DNA of 64,000 nt from Desarmillaria ectypa (Eukaryota > Basidiomycota > Agaricomycetes > Agaricales > Physalacriaceae): positions 2,480,001 to 2,544,000 of the forward strand of contig JAUDYN010000004.1 in the NCBI GenBank assembly GCA_030407005.1, written 5' to 3'. Shown here piece by piece: positions 35,806 through 48,516 of this stretch (position 1 is its first letter; each line of letters begins with the position of its first letter). The notes below the pieces were generated by a model. It saw nothing but the letters and a program-made list of their open reading frames with translations. It made no database searches and was not told the DNA's origin. The translations under genes were made by a program, and so were the position numbers.

Positions 35806-36974
35806 ATGGTCGCTCGTCAGAGTCGCTTCAAGCCGTGTATTGACCTCCATGACGGGCAAGTCAAGCAAATTGTGGGCGGAACGCTCTCCGATACTTCTCC
35901 GGATGCTCTTCGCACCAACTTCGTCGCAAGGCTCGTTCTATCCGGCCCATCTGCCTTTATCACACTAACGAAATGATCCAGTCAATCCCCTGCCGAGTTC
36001 GCGAAACTGTATAAATATCACCATCTCGAAGGTGGTCACGTCATAAAGTTAGGACCAGGAAATGATGATTCTGCTCGTGAAGCACTCTCGGCATGGCCAG
36101 GTAGAGTCTCCCATAGGCGTTAGAAGAATACCGCGTTATTTATGTCCCATCCAGGCGGACTGCAAATTGGCGGCGGAATAAATGATACCAACGCCCAGCA
36201 ATGGCTTGATGCTGGAGCCAGCAAGGTTATTGTTACTTCATATCTTTTCCCCGGCGCAAAATTCTCCTTGGAGCGACTGAAGCATATCTCCCATGTCGTT
36301 GGCAAAGACAAGCTTGTGGTCGATGTCAGGTTTGCAGGATCCTGCTGCTTCGCGCACGAAGATGCTCATGACCTCAATAGTTGCCGTCGTCGCGACTCTA
36401 AGTGGTTCATAGCAATGAACAAATGGCAAGATATGACAGACATGGAGGTTTCTCAAGGTAGGAGAAATTATGTCAGTGTTTACAGTCTTTAACCCTTCAC
36501 AGGGAACCTTGACTTGCTCTCGGACTACTGCAGGTTGGCTGCTACATGTGATGTTGCGAACGAAACTCACCAGTTTGTAGCGAATTTCTAATACATGCGG
36601 CTGATGTGGAAGGTCTATGTCAGGGTATCGACGAAGATCTGGTTTCTCGTACGTTCCTAAATAATCTTATTGGCTGTAATAATTTAAAACCCAGGCCTCG
36701 GTGATTGGGTAAAAATACCGACGACCTACGCTGGCGGGGCAAAAGGTTTGCAGTTGCTAGTTTCCAACACCTCGCTGATATTTTCCTCAGATATTAAAGA
36801 CCTTGGTCTTGTCAATCGACTTTCTAGAGGACGAGTGGACCTAACGTATGGAAGGTACGCAAGAGAAAGTTCCAAAGACTTCCTTCTCTGCTCACGATTT
36901 CTTCGTCCAGTGCTCTCGACATTTTTGGAGGCTCATTGGTAATATTCGAAGAGCTTGTGAAGAGAAATAATTAG
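35806..36974 (+). CDS. HIS6: ProFAR isomerase, histidine biosynthesis (HisA-type, HIS6)
   Basis: 1-(5-phosphoribosyl)-5-[(5-phosphoribosylamino)methylideneamino]imidazole-4-carboxamide isomerase, fourth step of histidine synthesis. About 260 aa from nine exons. The TIM barrel begins [18 protein letters not shown], with the catalytic Asp in CIDL. Then [61 protein letters not shown] (second catalytic Asp in HAADVEG), [13 protein letters not shown] and [17 protein letters not shown]. The first intron (35931..35981) seems to use a GC donor: no GT site gives the phase needed for [10 protein letters not shown]. The remaining introns are GT-AG. Confidence 0.93.
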
Positions 36975-37189
36975 AAACTCAATAATAACCAATAAAATAT
37001 CAAAATAATTTATTTCAACTTTGGGGGCGTGAGAAACGACTTTACAGTTTTGAATAAGGTTTTGTGCAGATTTCCGGCCGGCTTGCAAGCACCTAGTATT
37101 CATCCCCCTCAAGGTGAGAGATTTCGCGTCGTCGTCATTGACAGGGCACCTACGATACTCACACACGGCTCTTCAGACCAAATACCACC

Positions 37190-37721
37190 ATGCCCGGTAA
37201 AGTCAAGGCGTACGAGCTCCAGTCCAAGTGCGATTTTGCGACCGCTGTCCTGTTGGCTATGGCTTACCTTCCGTTAGGTCCAAGAACGACTTGTCGAAAC
37301 AACTCCTCGACCTCAAGAATGAACTCCTGACCCTGCGGGTGCAAAAGATTGCTGGTGGGTCGGCGTCGAAGCTGACGAAAATGTGCGTGTTTGTATAGTA
37401 CTTATACTTTTTCCTGCGTACTAATTATTGTTTAAGTAACACCGTCCGCAAGTCCATAGCACGGGTGATGACCGTCATGAACCAAAAGGCTCGCCAAAAT
37501 CTCCATGAGTACTACAAAGACAAAAAGTACCTTCCTCTGGACTTGCGTGCCAAGAAGACTCGGGCGATCAGGCGGCGGATGACCAAGGTGGGAGGTCCCC
37601 GTATTTCCTGTATCCTATCGCTTACATCTACCTTTTCCAGCATGAGACGTCGCTAAAGACCTTGAAGCAGAAGAAGAAGGAGCTTAACTTCCCCATCCGA
37701 AAGTACGCTGTCAAGGCATGA
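37190..37721 (+). CDS. RPL35: Cytosolic ribosomal protein L35 (uL29)
   Basis: 60S subunit protein near the tunnel exit, about 122 aa from four exons. The first exon encodes [13 protein letters not shown]. The core reads [60 protein letters not shown] and [20 protein letters not shown]. The last exon is [20 protein letters not shown] and ends KYAVKA. Every family landmark is present. An early intron after the first few codons is typical of fungal ribosomal protein genes. Confidence 0.96.
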
Positions 37722-38507
37722 GGGCGAGGCGTTCTGTTACCGCATTTTACCTGCTAGTATATGCACTCAAATGACCATGCCTATATTGCTATGCTGATAC
37801 TGTAATTTGTGCCATTGCTGTGCGAGCGGGACATTGCCATATGATCGCTTAAGCTGCCATTTTCCAAGAACCTTCCATATTGTTTCAAGTTTTTTGTGCG
37901 AATTGTGGCAAGTTTTTAGCATTATGAACGACGTAAACAGGCGTAGTAGCGGCGAGCAACATATAGGAGAAACTTTCCCAGGCCCTTTGGAGACGCTTAC
38001 TTCCTACTCCCATATCCGCCCTTCCTCTCCGTACCCTTTTCCCTTCCCTTCTTGATCTTTCTTTCGTCTCTGCAGTGTGCTTATCCTGGGACCAGGACGC
38101 CAACAACCGTCTGTGCCGCAATCGTGATTTGTGATTGCCCCTGCTTTGACTCTGCCGGTTTCATCTACTAGACACTGCTCGTTTCTCACTGGAACGGGCA
38201 CAATATCGTCCAGTATACCCTGTCATCGAGACGATTTTGTGGCCCTATACCTTTTACCAATAACGACAACAACGAGCTCCAAGTACTACCACCGTACGAC
38301 ACTATTTCACGACATTACGCAATGGTGAGGTTATACTGTCTGCTTGAGTGCAAGTCGTACATATCCTGTGAATGGATGGTTGTTCGTTCAATTAGACGTG
38401 GGACTACTCAACACGTGTAGGGCCCCGCGTGCTGTAGCCAATCGCCGTTTGGTAATGCCATAGTCTCAGATCAAGGCAGCCACCCTACGGCTTCCTTCAT
38501 ATCCACT
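37722..38507. other. Intergenic between RPL35 and the kinase gene
   Basis: About 790 bp that hold the RPL35 3' region and the kinase promoter. Pyrimidine-rich stretches occur near 38010-38060 and 38240-38300. I see no convincing gene or RNA in it. Confidence 0.5.
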
Positions 38508-40828
38508 ATGTTTTCCCCTTCTCGTTTTGCAGCGCCAAACAGCTCTGACGTTTCCCTTTTAAAGCCACAACCCAAAGTCGTATCAAGATCACCATCGTCG
38601 CCGGCCCATGCCGATACCAAGTCCCAGCCTCGAGAGCCATATCCGATCCCCAGCAACAACCCGGCCAGTCAGTATACGTTGCTGGAGAAGTTGGGAACAG
38701 GCAGTTTTGGGACCGTCTACAAGGCTATGCACAATGAGACAAAGCAGATAGTAGCTATTAAACAAATAGGTCGGTCCGCTGCATCAATCAACAACAGCGT
38801 GTTTAATTCGTGTCTAGATCTCGAGGATTCCGATGATGATATCTCTGAAATACAGCAGGAGATTTCCAGTCTCGCTCAGTGCGATTCGGAATATGTGACG
38901 CGCTACTACGGGTCTTTCGTCGTCGCTTACAAGCTCTGGATCATTATGGAATATCTCGCTGGCGGCTCATGCTTGGATTTATTGAAACCCGGTCCTTTTT
39001 CAGAAGCTCATATCGCGGTTATTTGTCGGGAACTTTTGCTCGGTCTCGACTACCTTCATGCGGAGGGTACAATCCATCGGGACATCAAAGCCGCCAATAT
39101 TCTCCTCTCATCCTCCGGAAAGGTCAAGCTTGCTGATTTTGGTGTTGCTGCTCAGCTCACGAATACGCTTCGACACACGTTTGTTGGTACACCGTTCTGG
39201 ATGGCTCCGGAGGTTATCAGGCAGGCAGGATATGATGCCAAAGCTGACATGTGGAGTTTGGGTATTACAGCCATTGAGATGGCGAAGGGTGAACCGCCTC
39301 TTGCAGAGTATCATCCTATGAGAGTTCTATTCCTTATTCCTAAAGCCAAACCTCCCGTTCTTGAGGGTGCCTTTTCTGCAACCTTCAAGGATTTCGTCAC
39401 TCAATGCTTGACAAAAGATCCCAACGCTGTAGGTCATCCATTTTCCGTAGTATTCTGGTATCACAATTTTATTCTAGCGTCCGACAGCTAGCGAACTGCT
39501 GCAGCACCGATTCATTCGCGGGGCACGGAAAACATCATATCTCACCGAGCTCATTGAGCGTCTCCAAGATTTTCGTGCACGCTCACCTGCTAAAGGAGCT
39601 CATCAAATGTACCAGCCCACGGTGAGAAACAGCCATGCTTGGGATACGACAAGCACAATGCGGAGTGATTGGAACTTCGATACGATACGCTCTTCAGCTA
39701 TGGGAACGTTCAGGGGCATGGCAAAGGACCTCGTATCGTCATCGTCATCTTCTGACATCGACGAAGAACGTGAGGAGTTGGTCGCAGATGAAGGCAATGC
39801 GTCGTCCATCGACACGGGAGGTGCTACAAAGGGAAGCGGAGATCCTATTGTGGAAGGTGGGCTTGGAGTAAACGCACAGGCAGGCCATTCGACCGTGATC
39901 ATCAAGCCTCACTACACTCCTGATTCTGAGAAAGACGTTGTCACTTTGTTGGCGGAAAAGAACGTGTCGAAGGACGCGCCACCTTCCCAGGTCGATGAAA
40001 GTGCAACACCGCTTGGTGCACCACCTGCTTATAGCGGGTCCATGCGGGGGTCTCGACGATCGTCATACGCTGCACGTCATGCTGGTGGCGCAGGTACTAT
40101 AATGAAGGAGGCCGATTTGGGTAATGGCATCGATACAATCCGACCCATCAAGAAGTTGGATACTGTGGGATCCTTGCGATTGTCAGCGGATTATGTCGGG
40201 AGTATACGTCGGGAGGGCAGCACATCTGCACCAACGTCACCAACGCATAAGCGCAATTCCAGCGAAACGGCCAAGGCAGGGAAATCGATGGTCGATGATG
40301 TGGTTCTACCTATACTTCAGAAGGTACGTGTGATTGTAATTCAGCCTCAGAAATCGCGGATGCTCAGGTGGGTCGAACTCTAGGCCATCGGGGACGACAT
40401 GGATGCAAGAGAAATTGAATCGTTGAGCATGCTCTCTCGGGGGTTTAGCGAGCTCAAGGAGGCTAATCCTGAACTTGCCTACAACGTCATACTTGATATT
40501 CTGTCGGGCATCAATGAGTAAGTCGATCCTTGAGCTCCATTCACCATGTTTCACTTACTGATATGGATTGGTTAGGAATACTGCTGTACGGCAACATGTC
40601 CAAACCTCTCGTGCACTGTTCCCACACAAGCGGGTCATCCGTAGAAGTGAAATGACAGCCAAAGGTTTGATTGTCACTGAGGTCCAGGAAGACATCTCTC
40701 CAGGATTGGCAGAGCGGGCGCCTTCGGTAAAGTCGGAAGACTCTTCGACACGTAAATCGCCCATCGCGGAGCTGCTATATTTGCGATGGCTAGAAGGGCT
40801 AAAATTCAAATGGCCTAGTCTCACGTAG
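38508..40828 (+). CDS. Ste20-type protein kinase, germinal-center kinase III group (Sid1/MST3-like)
   Basis: Serine/threonine kinase of 701 aa. Exons 38508..38769, 38818..39428, 39478..40323, 40384..40517 and 40576..40828. The kinase domain near residues 55-310 has [11 protein letters not shown] (Gly loop), VAIKQI (VAIK Lys), [11 protein letters not shown] (catalytic loop), DFGVAAQL (DFG) and [11 protein letters not shown], the Ste20 signature, then [20 protein letters not shown]. After a disordered Ser-rich linker, a helical C-terminal module ([20 protein letters not shown] and [16 protein letters not shown]) is conserved in fungal group members and probably mediates dimerisation with a Mob or Cdc14-type partner. 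In fission yeast Sid1 acts in the septation network. The first intron is 48 nt and stop-free in frame. Confidence 0.9.
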
Positions 40829-42246
40829 TTTTCTGCTGCGGTGCGTCTTTTTTGAGATTCTCTATGACGACGTATCGCTTCCCGCAGCCCATTCTCCTTG
40901 GCTCCACAATCTCCACTCTTCACTACACACACAATTTCAATGGTATTTATGTGACCGGTCTTCAATTGTAGCTTATTATTCAATGTTGTTTCTTGGTTTC
41001 GTTGTCTCCTTGCTTTTCTTTTCAGAGATGCACTAGACATTTTCTTTTGAGCATCTATTACGCCCTCATGATTGCTACGCACCAGTACTAACGACAATAC
41101 ATACGTGCTGTTAACAGCCGTTTTCATAGTTCCCTTCTGAATAAGCATCTCGGAGTCCTTCTGGCAGGTGTCATACTCGCCCTTCACATAGCACAAACCT
41201 AGCCATCCACCTCTTGTCCTTTTATATGCGCAGTACGAACGTGCCTACTTGAGGTAATCGGAGGCATTGAGCATACTCTTTTTGGTCTTTGACAGATAAA
41301 TAAATGCTAAGTCCGCACATGAGCGGAGAAGTTTGGCGCGATGTTTTCAGGTTTGATCCAGGCACCTGCTCAAGATTTTATTGTAGAGTTGTCACTTGCG
41401 GCAAAAAGCGGTGACGAGGCACTCGGACATGGTCGCAGAAACAGTGCAGGCACAGGGTTGCGGTCCCGTATCATTGGGTCACACGATTGTAACCTATTCT
41501 GGGTATCACCGTCACGGTCCGCTCACGATGATACTAGAGACAAGGAGTATATTCCTTTTTTTTCAGCAATTTGAAGGAAAATCCTATTTCGAATTCCTAG
41601 TCCGCTGGGAGAGCATTGCAGCCCGGAAACGAAAAAAAAACAAAACTTATTCAGAGTTGGTAGTTTGTATTTCACTACCAAGTCGATAACGAAATGATAC
41701 AACCAGTACGCTTTAACTGTCTCAAGCAAGCTTTATCGGTGATCCCATTGCTTCTCCCGCGATCTAAAGGTATGGCGCATCACGATTACCCACCTATAAT
41801 TAGAAAACCCACTTGCCGTTGTTTATGATACAGTATCATTCATACTGTCACTGTCAAGTAATCAACTTGGTTTCCGTTTCCTCTTTCGAACTAGTCAACA
41901 GGCTTGGGAGAAACTATAAATCAAGCCAAGGTTTGAACACGATTTCACAAACAGAACACATAGCAACGATTAATAAGATATGAATAAATAATCCATTGCG
42001 TAACAAAGACTGTTCGTGCGCAGCGGGTAAAATGTATGTATGCGGTATATCTACATGCGTATATGGTTTTTACCCGCCTAAAACCAAGATACAACAACAT
42101 AACGAAGATGATATATAAATGTCCTCGTGTCGTTAGCATAACCCAAGCAAGCATAGGAAAAACCTGACAATGGTAAAAATAGGTGCCGTACAAAGTAGGA
42201 AGCAGTGGGGGTGATGGTGAAGGTCGGTAAAGTCAGTGAGAAGAAT
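40829..42246. other. Intergenic between convergent kinase and chitin deacetylase genes
   Basis: About 1.4 kb of 3' flanking sequence. ORFs at 41341-41689 (+) and 40555-41196 (-) have no conserved features; the latter overlaps the kinase 3' end. A palindrome lies at 41825-41839. AT content rises after 41900. I see no gene here. Confidence 0.5.
41825..41839. repeat. 15-bp palindrome
   Basis: ATGATAC-A-GTATCAT, a perfect inverted repeat of 7 bp with a single central base, in the kinase-deacetylase gap. It may be chance or a protein site; no function can be assigned. Confidence 0.4.
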
Positions 42247-43839
42247 TTAGAGTGCCAGGGTTGCCGCCGATGCTACTATGAAAAACAGTGATGTCGCAAC
42301 ACCCAATAGAGCATGACCCTCGCTGAACAGGTTGACGGCCGAGTTAATTTTAGTGCTCACGGAGGCGGATGTTGTTGTACTTTCAGCGGCCGGCGTCTGA
42401 CTTTGAGTAGTAGTGATTTTACTGTAACTTGGCTTAGAAAAGATTTGAACGATGTAGCAATATGTTTACCTTGTGCTGGAACTAGAGCTTGTGCTACTTG
42501 AAGTAGACGCGACCACGATTCCATCTACAGAAACTGTCGAATCACTGTCGGTGCCGTCAGAGTTCTGGTAGGCGCTGTCGTTATCAACTAATCTGGCAAC
42601 CGACGTAGTATTCCATCCGTTGGACTTCATAGCGGGATAAGCGTTAATGAAGGCTTGAACCGTGTCGGTTGTCAACTCATGCTCCAAGATGATCAAACCT
42701 GGCGTCTTAGGGCCTACACAATGATCAGCGAATGATGGCCACTATTAATGATTTGGTTTACCTGTCAGCCACCTGTTCATGTTATCACTAATGGCTTGCA
42801 TCGTATTACCTCCGGTTGCCAGGCTCCAGTCATCAGTACTATCCATAGCGGTAAGTAAACTGATTGAATACGCTTGAACAAAAAATATACTCTTGGTTCC
42901 AGATAATGCACTCAAGTCCGAACACCTCTAGCGCAATGGCCCTGACTCTGTTGTCGGAATCACCGTAGGGTGGTCTCCAAAACCTAGGAACTCGGCCGCC
43001 CGTTGAATTATGAATAATTTCCATGGTCCAGCCAAGCTAGCTAACACATTAGGTTGAGATTCTAGTTTGACACGTTGAGACACACCTGTGCAACGATTTG
43101 AAGGTTGCTAAGCGTAGTCATGTAAGGATGTGTGTATGTGTGCACTGCGATATCCCCTCCAATGTCGTACGCAGCGAGAAATTGGTTGACATTGTTGAGG
43201 ATATTGACACCGATCATAAAATGAGTCGCGGTCTGGTTCTGTGCTTGCAAAAAGGTAACGAGGCCGGAGGTGGCCTGGAGAGGCCGTAAGCTTCCCATAT
43301 CGGCGAGGAACAAAAGATAAGCATACGGGCTGCGGTCCATCATCAAACCCGACGCCCAGAGTGCCAGTAGGGGCATCCCAGATGTCCCCAGGAATTCTGC
43401 ACTGATAAGTCGCTGAGCAAATTTCCGGTCCGGCAGGATTCATGCCATTGGGATACACAGGGTTTGTTCCAGCTGTATTGGTAGATCGTGGAATATTGGG
43501 TATCATTCCGGAGGACACAGCGTCGTTGAGGGCGTCTACCCATGCCTGGGGTAACTGATTGATATCAGGCGTAGACGTTGGAAAGGAGCTTGACCATGCT
43601 AACGAACAATGAGATAATTAAAAAGTAAAAGGCAAATACAACGAACTGGAAGAGCCAACTTGTGCGTAGTTGATACCGTCGCCTGGGGGGCCTCGCTTGA
43701 AGAGATTGTGTACGGGATGATCGCGCTTATGATACCAATTACCAGGAAGGCGCTTGTGCTCAACATGATCATGAACATCTGAACGTGGTAGAGATGCAGC
43801 AAAGGCGACATTAATGACTAGGAAAAAGGGGATAAACAT
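42247..43839 (-). CDS. GPI-anchored chitin deacetylase (carbohydrate esterase family 4)
   Basis: Converts cell-wall chitin to chitosan. Seven exons. A signal peptide ([17 protein letters not shown]) is followed by a pro-region with KR sites. The NodB domain shows motif 1 [10 protein letters not shown] (metal and catalytic Asp), motif 2 HTYTHPYM (metal His pair), motif 3 [13 protein letters not shown], motif 4 WNQDTDDWSL and motif 5 LIILEHELT, all in order. A Ser/Thr-rich linker leads to a hydrophobic C-terminus ([18 protein letters not shown]), typical of GPI attachment. All five active-site motifs are intact. An upstream in-frame ATG at 43878 adds 13 residues before the signal peptide. Confidence 0.93.
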
Positions 43840-44176
43840 GGTGGTCAGAAATGAAGGGTGAGCACAAATTACAGCCATTGCAGGCGCTCAATTTGAAGGC
43901 CTCTGTGAGACCAAGCCAGTCTGCTTCAGCATTAACCCCTGTCCAAATTTAGTCCCGATCGAGAGTTTCAGATCTCAGATCCAGTCTTAAGTTAGAGTGC
44001 CGAGAAAGACAGAACTAGACACCGCTCCCAAAACATCTATGTTCTGTTAGAATTTTATCCACAATTCTTTGCAACTGAGCGTACCTAATTTCACCCCTGC
44101 CGGAAAAGGCACTGATAGGACAGCTTGTTAGTAGAATATACAATGTATTATCCAGCCAATATACAAGCGCCCAGGG
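43840..44176. other. Intergenic upstream of chitin deacetylase
   Basis: The 337 bp between the deacetylase start and the 3' end of the TFIIF gene. No gene or clear regulatory site is seen. Confidence 0.45.
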
Positions 44177-46307
44177 TCATACAGGCGAAGCAGGCGCTCC
44201 TCCATTCCGGTATGCAGCCCGTAAGACTAGCACGCCGTCCTTCAATTGCGCCACCTCCTTCACCAAAGCCGTAAACTTGGTCTTTTTCCCCTCATCCCTA
44301 AGAAATGGAGTAAAGTGTTGAATACAGTCTCTCGTAGACGCGTTTGGAGTATTCTTCAGCCACTCTATCACCATCCGGTCTTCAAGTGGGGGTACCGGTC
44401 CGGCATTGGACTTACGTTTCTTAGGCTTTGAGGGTCCGCCGGCCTGACCACTACCTTGAGGCGAAGCAGCCCCTTCATCTGCTTTCCTCTTCTTTCCATT
44501 TTGGACTACAGGACTTCCAGCTCTGCTTCCCGCTCCCGCGACTGGACTCGTCGCACGGCTATTTGAGACCGGCACCGGACTCGTCGCCCGACTCGCGAGG
44601 GGACTACCTCCGCGGCTCCCCCCACTGGGTTTCAGTTTCGGAGCCTTTGGGCTAGTGGCGCGTTTCGCTACAACTGAATGTCCGCTAAGACTAGCGGGTG
44701 ATGTGGCCCGAACGTCTGACTTAGACCCATTCAGGGCAGGCTGGTTTGCAGAAGGTTTCGCTGTCTGAGATGCTTGTGAATTTGCAGTTGTTTCGTTCGG
44801 TTGTGGTAGTTGTGAGACGGGCTGCGCTGGTATCTCCTCTTCTTCCTCAGAAGACTCTTCCTGTCGTAGATTGAATAAAGACGATAGTGTCAAGGATAAT
44901 GCGGAACTTACAGAGCTGGCATACGGATTCTTTTCATCATCACTGTCATCTGGATCCCCACCTTCACGATTGCGTATCAGCTTCTGCATTCGCCGCTCTT
45001 CCTTCGACATCTTGGGCTTCTCCTCTTCATCTGAATCGTCTATGTAACCCTCTCTAGTCTTGTTCGCGCTCTTGTACTCCTTTTTCAACCGCTCCTGCAT
45101 ATCTAGTCAGAAACAAAAACAGAAGAAAAAACGCCATGAACGAACCTCGAGCTCTTTAGCTTCTTCATCGTCATTGTCAACCTCCATCTTCTCGTCATCA
45201 TCAGCAAACTCTTCTTCATACTCCTGCTCATCAAGGTCTCCCTCCTCACCGTATTCTCTCTCGCGTCTACGTTTGGAGCCTTCACCGTCCTCATCATCTC
45301 CAAACAAGCCACTCATGCCATTGTCAACAGTCTTAAGCTTGCGCCCTCCAGGACCTAAACTCTGCCCGGACATATGCAAGAGAGAATTAGGGTCATCAAC
45401 TGTAGTCCCTTCAGCCTCCGCCTTGAACATCGCAGCCGTCTGGTTGGAGAGAGCTCTTCCCGTTCTTTGAACTAGCCAAGCACCAGGGTCGCGTTTCTGA
45501 TGCTTTGCATACTGTAGTGTATACACGTTGTTAGCATGTACAGGCAGGCGTAAAATCACGATGTTATACCTGAGCTTCGACATTAGCTGTATCGGTAGGC
45601 AGATCGTGCTTCAGCTTCTTCTGAAATTTGTACCACCGGTGAGCAGGAACAAACTTGAAGACATCATTGGCCGCAGGCATGAAAAACGCATGCGTCTGGG
45701 CCTTTGTCGTGTCGTCCAGCTGCGCCACCCAAGTTTCCTTACCCATGCCGTCCTCCAAAACCCACGGATACCTCTCCTCCTTCCTCAACAGCCTCGTCTC
45801 TTCCGGAACAATGAAAACCTGCCTCGTCTTCTTCTGGAACTTCTTCTTCGCCGGGGCCGCCTTTGCCTTGCTCGCCTCATCCTGCACGATCCGCCCCTCC
45901 GCATCTACCATCACGACTTTGCCATCCTGGAGAACGGGTTGTCCGTCTGCGCCCAACATGGGCCCCACTGGCACTCCAGCTGTGCTCGCTGCGGGGTCAT
46001 CCTTCCTGAGGTCTTTCCGGTTCAGCTTGATAGGTTGTGGCCACGACGCTATGTCGACAGGTTTCCGCGAGTCAAACTTCATGACATCGTATTTCCACCC
46101 ATTGAGAGCAGAAGAGAAGAGCTTATAGTCTGAATAAGGTCCGTCTGGTAGGTGGAGGTCATCGTCGTCGTCGTCTTGTTTACTGGGAGCCACGGCCTTT
46201 GGCGGTCGTGGTTTCTGGGGTGAGGGGCCGGCTTTTGGCTGGGCCTTGGCAACGGGCGGCTTCTTCTTGTGAAAAAGGATGCTCGCAATGTCCTTCTTGG
46301 GCGGCAT
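44177..46307 (-). CDS. TFG1: TFIIF alpha subunit (RAP74/Tfg1)
   Basis: General transcription factor subunit that binds RNA polymerase II. Exons 46307..45570, 45511..45146, 45094..44912 and 44860..44177; 656 aa. The N-terminal dimerisation domain shows YSDYKLFSSALNGWKYDVMK, FDSRKPVDIASWPQPIKLNR, TRQVFIVPEETRLLRKEERY, PWVLEDGMGKETWVAQLDD and FKFVPAHRWYKFQKK. A long acidic, Lys/Glu-rich middle follows (EEEFADDDEKMEVDNDDEEA). A Ser/Pro-rich linker contains four ATSP repeats. The winged-helix C-terminus includes DRMVIEWLKNTPNASTRDCI. A second ATG three codons upstream (46316) could also serve. Confidence 0.93.
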
Positions 46308-46695
46308 TACAGGCAAATATTATCGCTGAAGGAAGAGAATAGTGGTGGTAATGGCGGAACAAGCAAATCCCAACTCGGGTCGGTTGTTACCCTAATTAGT
46401 ATTGGACAATAACTGTCTCGCAATTTACCTTTGACAACTGGTGACTCAACAGCCGCACATCATTGGATGAATGGCGACGCACTGCGCGCAGTACGACAGC
46501 CTTCAGATATGGATACAACATGGATATATGCGCAATGGGCAACAGTCAAGAGTAGATGTAATAGCAAGTGCAGAAAACATCACCGGTATCGACAGAATAT
46601 TTCTGGGATACCAATTCGAAAAAATGAAAAAAATGCCTCATCGCAAAAAGAAACAACACGCCTATGGATACAGACTGGGAAAGTAAACATGGTGG
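46308..46695. other. Intergenic upstream of TFG1
   Basis: The 388 bp between the TFIIF start and the stop of the bHLH gene, which is transcribed toward it. It is A-rich near 46615-46660. No gene is supported. Confidence 0.45.
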
Positions 46696-48516
46696 TCATG
46701 TAGGACCATCTGGCCTATTGACATTTCCGTTTTGAGGCGGAAGGGCGGGACCGTTACCAGGAGGAAAGACACCCTGAGAAGAGGCCGGTCTAGAGAGAGG
46801 TGGCGGTGGCGGATGCTGCTGGAGAGCGGCTGGCGGAGGTAATGGATACGGTGGGACGCCTGGCGGAGGCTGGCCGTAGACAGGATGCCCTGGCGGGCCG
46901 CCGCCTGGGGGAAAGGGAGGTAGACCGCCGCCTTGACGAGCAACATCGAGCTCATGTCTGAGCATGTCGATCTCACGGGCCATGTCTTGATGGCTTTGCT
47001 TGAGCTGAGCGACGAAATCGATAGCTAAAGGAGGATGAGTAGGAATAAAAGCGAGAAAAGAGGCTGCCACACACCTTTGCTTAAAATTTCCCACTTGCTA
47101 GCCTTCATGCCACGGTCAGCGGGCAGCTGGTCCCTCAACTCATCAAAAAGATCCTTCATCTCTTTTCTTCTCTTCCGTTCTGCGAGTTTATGAGAAACAC
47201 GAAGCTCGGGAGAGCGGGAGTACGGTGTTGCGCCAGCGTCCTTGGAGACCTTGCTGGATCCAGGAGGAGAGGGAGCAGAGGTGGGCTCTTCTGATGCCTC
47301 TTGTGAGCGCATTTGACGCGATGGAGGACGCGACCTTGAACGCAGAACTCTGGTCGGGCCAGCAGGATTCGACGACGGATTGAGATTGTCGGGAACGGAC
47401 ATCCTCCTATCGAGAGCCCTATCGGGAGGAAAATTGATTGGTGGCATGATGGGAATGTTCGACATAGGATCAAACTGGCGGTGAGGGTCGTGGTCGAGGG
47501 GATGGTGCTGCATTGGACTCTGGTCAGAATGTGGCCACGCGAAAGATGCAATTCCGGAGGCAGGAGGCTGATGCCGGCCGTCCGTGCCGGAAACAGCCGA
47601 GGCCGGCGAAGTGTAGCCGCCACCCAACGACGAAGAATCGCGTCTGCCGTCGACCCATGGCCATTGCCCGCCCCTCCCGTCGGTTGAATTCCGCCGTTCA
47701 TTCAGGCTCAACTGCGCTATCCGTGCCGTGTCCACTGCCGAGCCTCGCCGTTTGAATGCCGGTCCTTCGTCCACGTCCATCTTGTTCCCGACGCCTGGCC
47801 CAATCAGCTGTGGGTCTATATCCTGCCCAGAAAATCCTGCTCGCTCGCTCGATATCTTCCGTTTCCTACCCTGCAGTCGTCCAGGTGACTCTTGACCCAC
47901 CGCAATTGAATGCCGTCGCATTGAGTAGTCGAATGGTACTGCCTCTCGCGGTAATCCTCGTCCACGACCTTCCGTGTCCATCTGTGTTTCATCCCGTTCC
48001 TTTACTTGTCCGGCTCCTGAAATCTGTTTGATAAGCGACCTTGGTTGACAGACAGAACATACCCTCTGTCATCCCGCCAGACGTCTGATGTCGCGCGCTA
48101 CTCCCCTTTGCACTATTCCCTCCTTCTGACGGTCCCTGCGCTCGATCCTGTTCTTGTGAAGGCGACCGCAACAGCTTGCGTAATTGCGCATTCCCATCTC
48201 CAGACCGACTTGTCGCCTCTCCGAATACATAAGGTGAGCTCGGACGTGGATCAGACATGCCGCCTTTGAATGTCGAAGAGCTGGCCAAGTCGCTCTGTTG
48301 CCGGAGGAAGTGCGAGCTGGGATTTTGTTTTGACGGCGCGGCATGAAGCGACGGATCCGTAATGGAACCTCGGCGCTGGTTTTGCAGGTATTCGAGAGGC
48401 GCCAATGGGACTACAGGCGAAAGCCTACTTGATTGCTCCCTGTTTGACGGAGACGAAGAAGACTTGTGTTCAATCTGGGGTGATGTATGCGGTAGAGTGT
48501 CGGAATGGTCTGCCAT
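46696..48516 (-). CDS. bHLH transcription factor
   Basis: Nuclear DNA-binding protein from three exons. A long disordered region rich in Ser, Pro and Arg precedes the bHLH domain, which reads [40 protein letters not shown] and [20 protein letters not shown]. The basic region keeps His, Glu and Arg at the three spaced positions (H-x3-E-x3-R) typical of factors that bind CACGTG. The helix after the second HLH helix is short (MLRHEL) and then turns into a Pro/Gly-rich tail ([18 protein letters not shown]). The second intron divides the HLH at EILSK/AIDF. The upstream ATG at 48534 would add six residues. I do not recognise an orthologue of known function. Confidence 0.85.

Noticed and set aside
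40555..41196. Minus-strand ORF of 213 codons
   Set aside because: It overlaps the 3' coding end of the kinase in antisense, has a skewed Arg/Lys/Ser composition and no recognisable domain.
41341..41689. Overlapping plus-strand ORFs between the kinase and the chitin deacetylase
   Set aside because: No conserved features, and the region is 3' flank of two convergent genes.
45060..46133. Plus-strand ORFs of 136-201 codons
   Set aside because: Antisense shadows of the TFIIF alpha gene; the minus strand carries all the conserved blocks.
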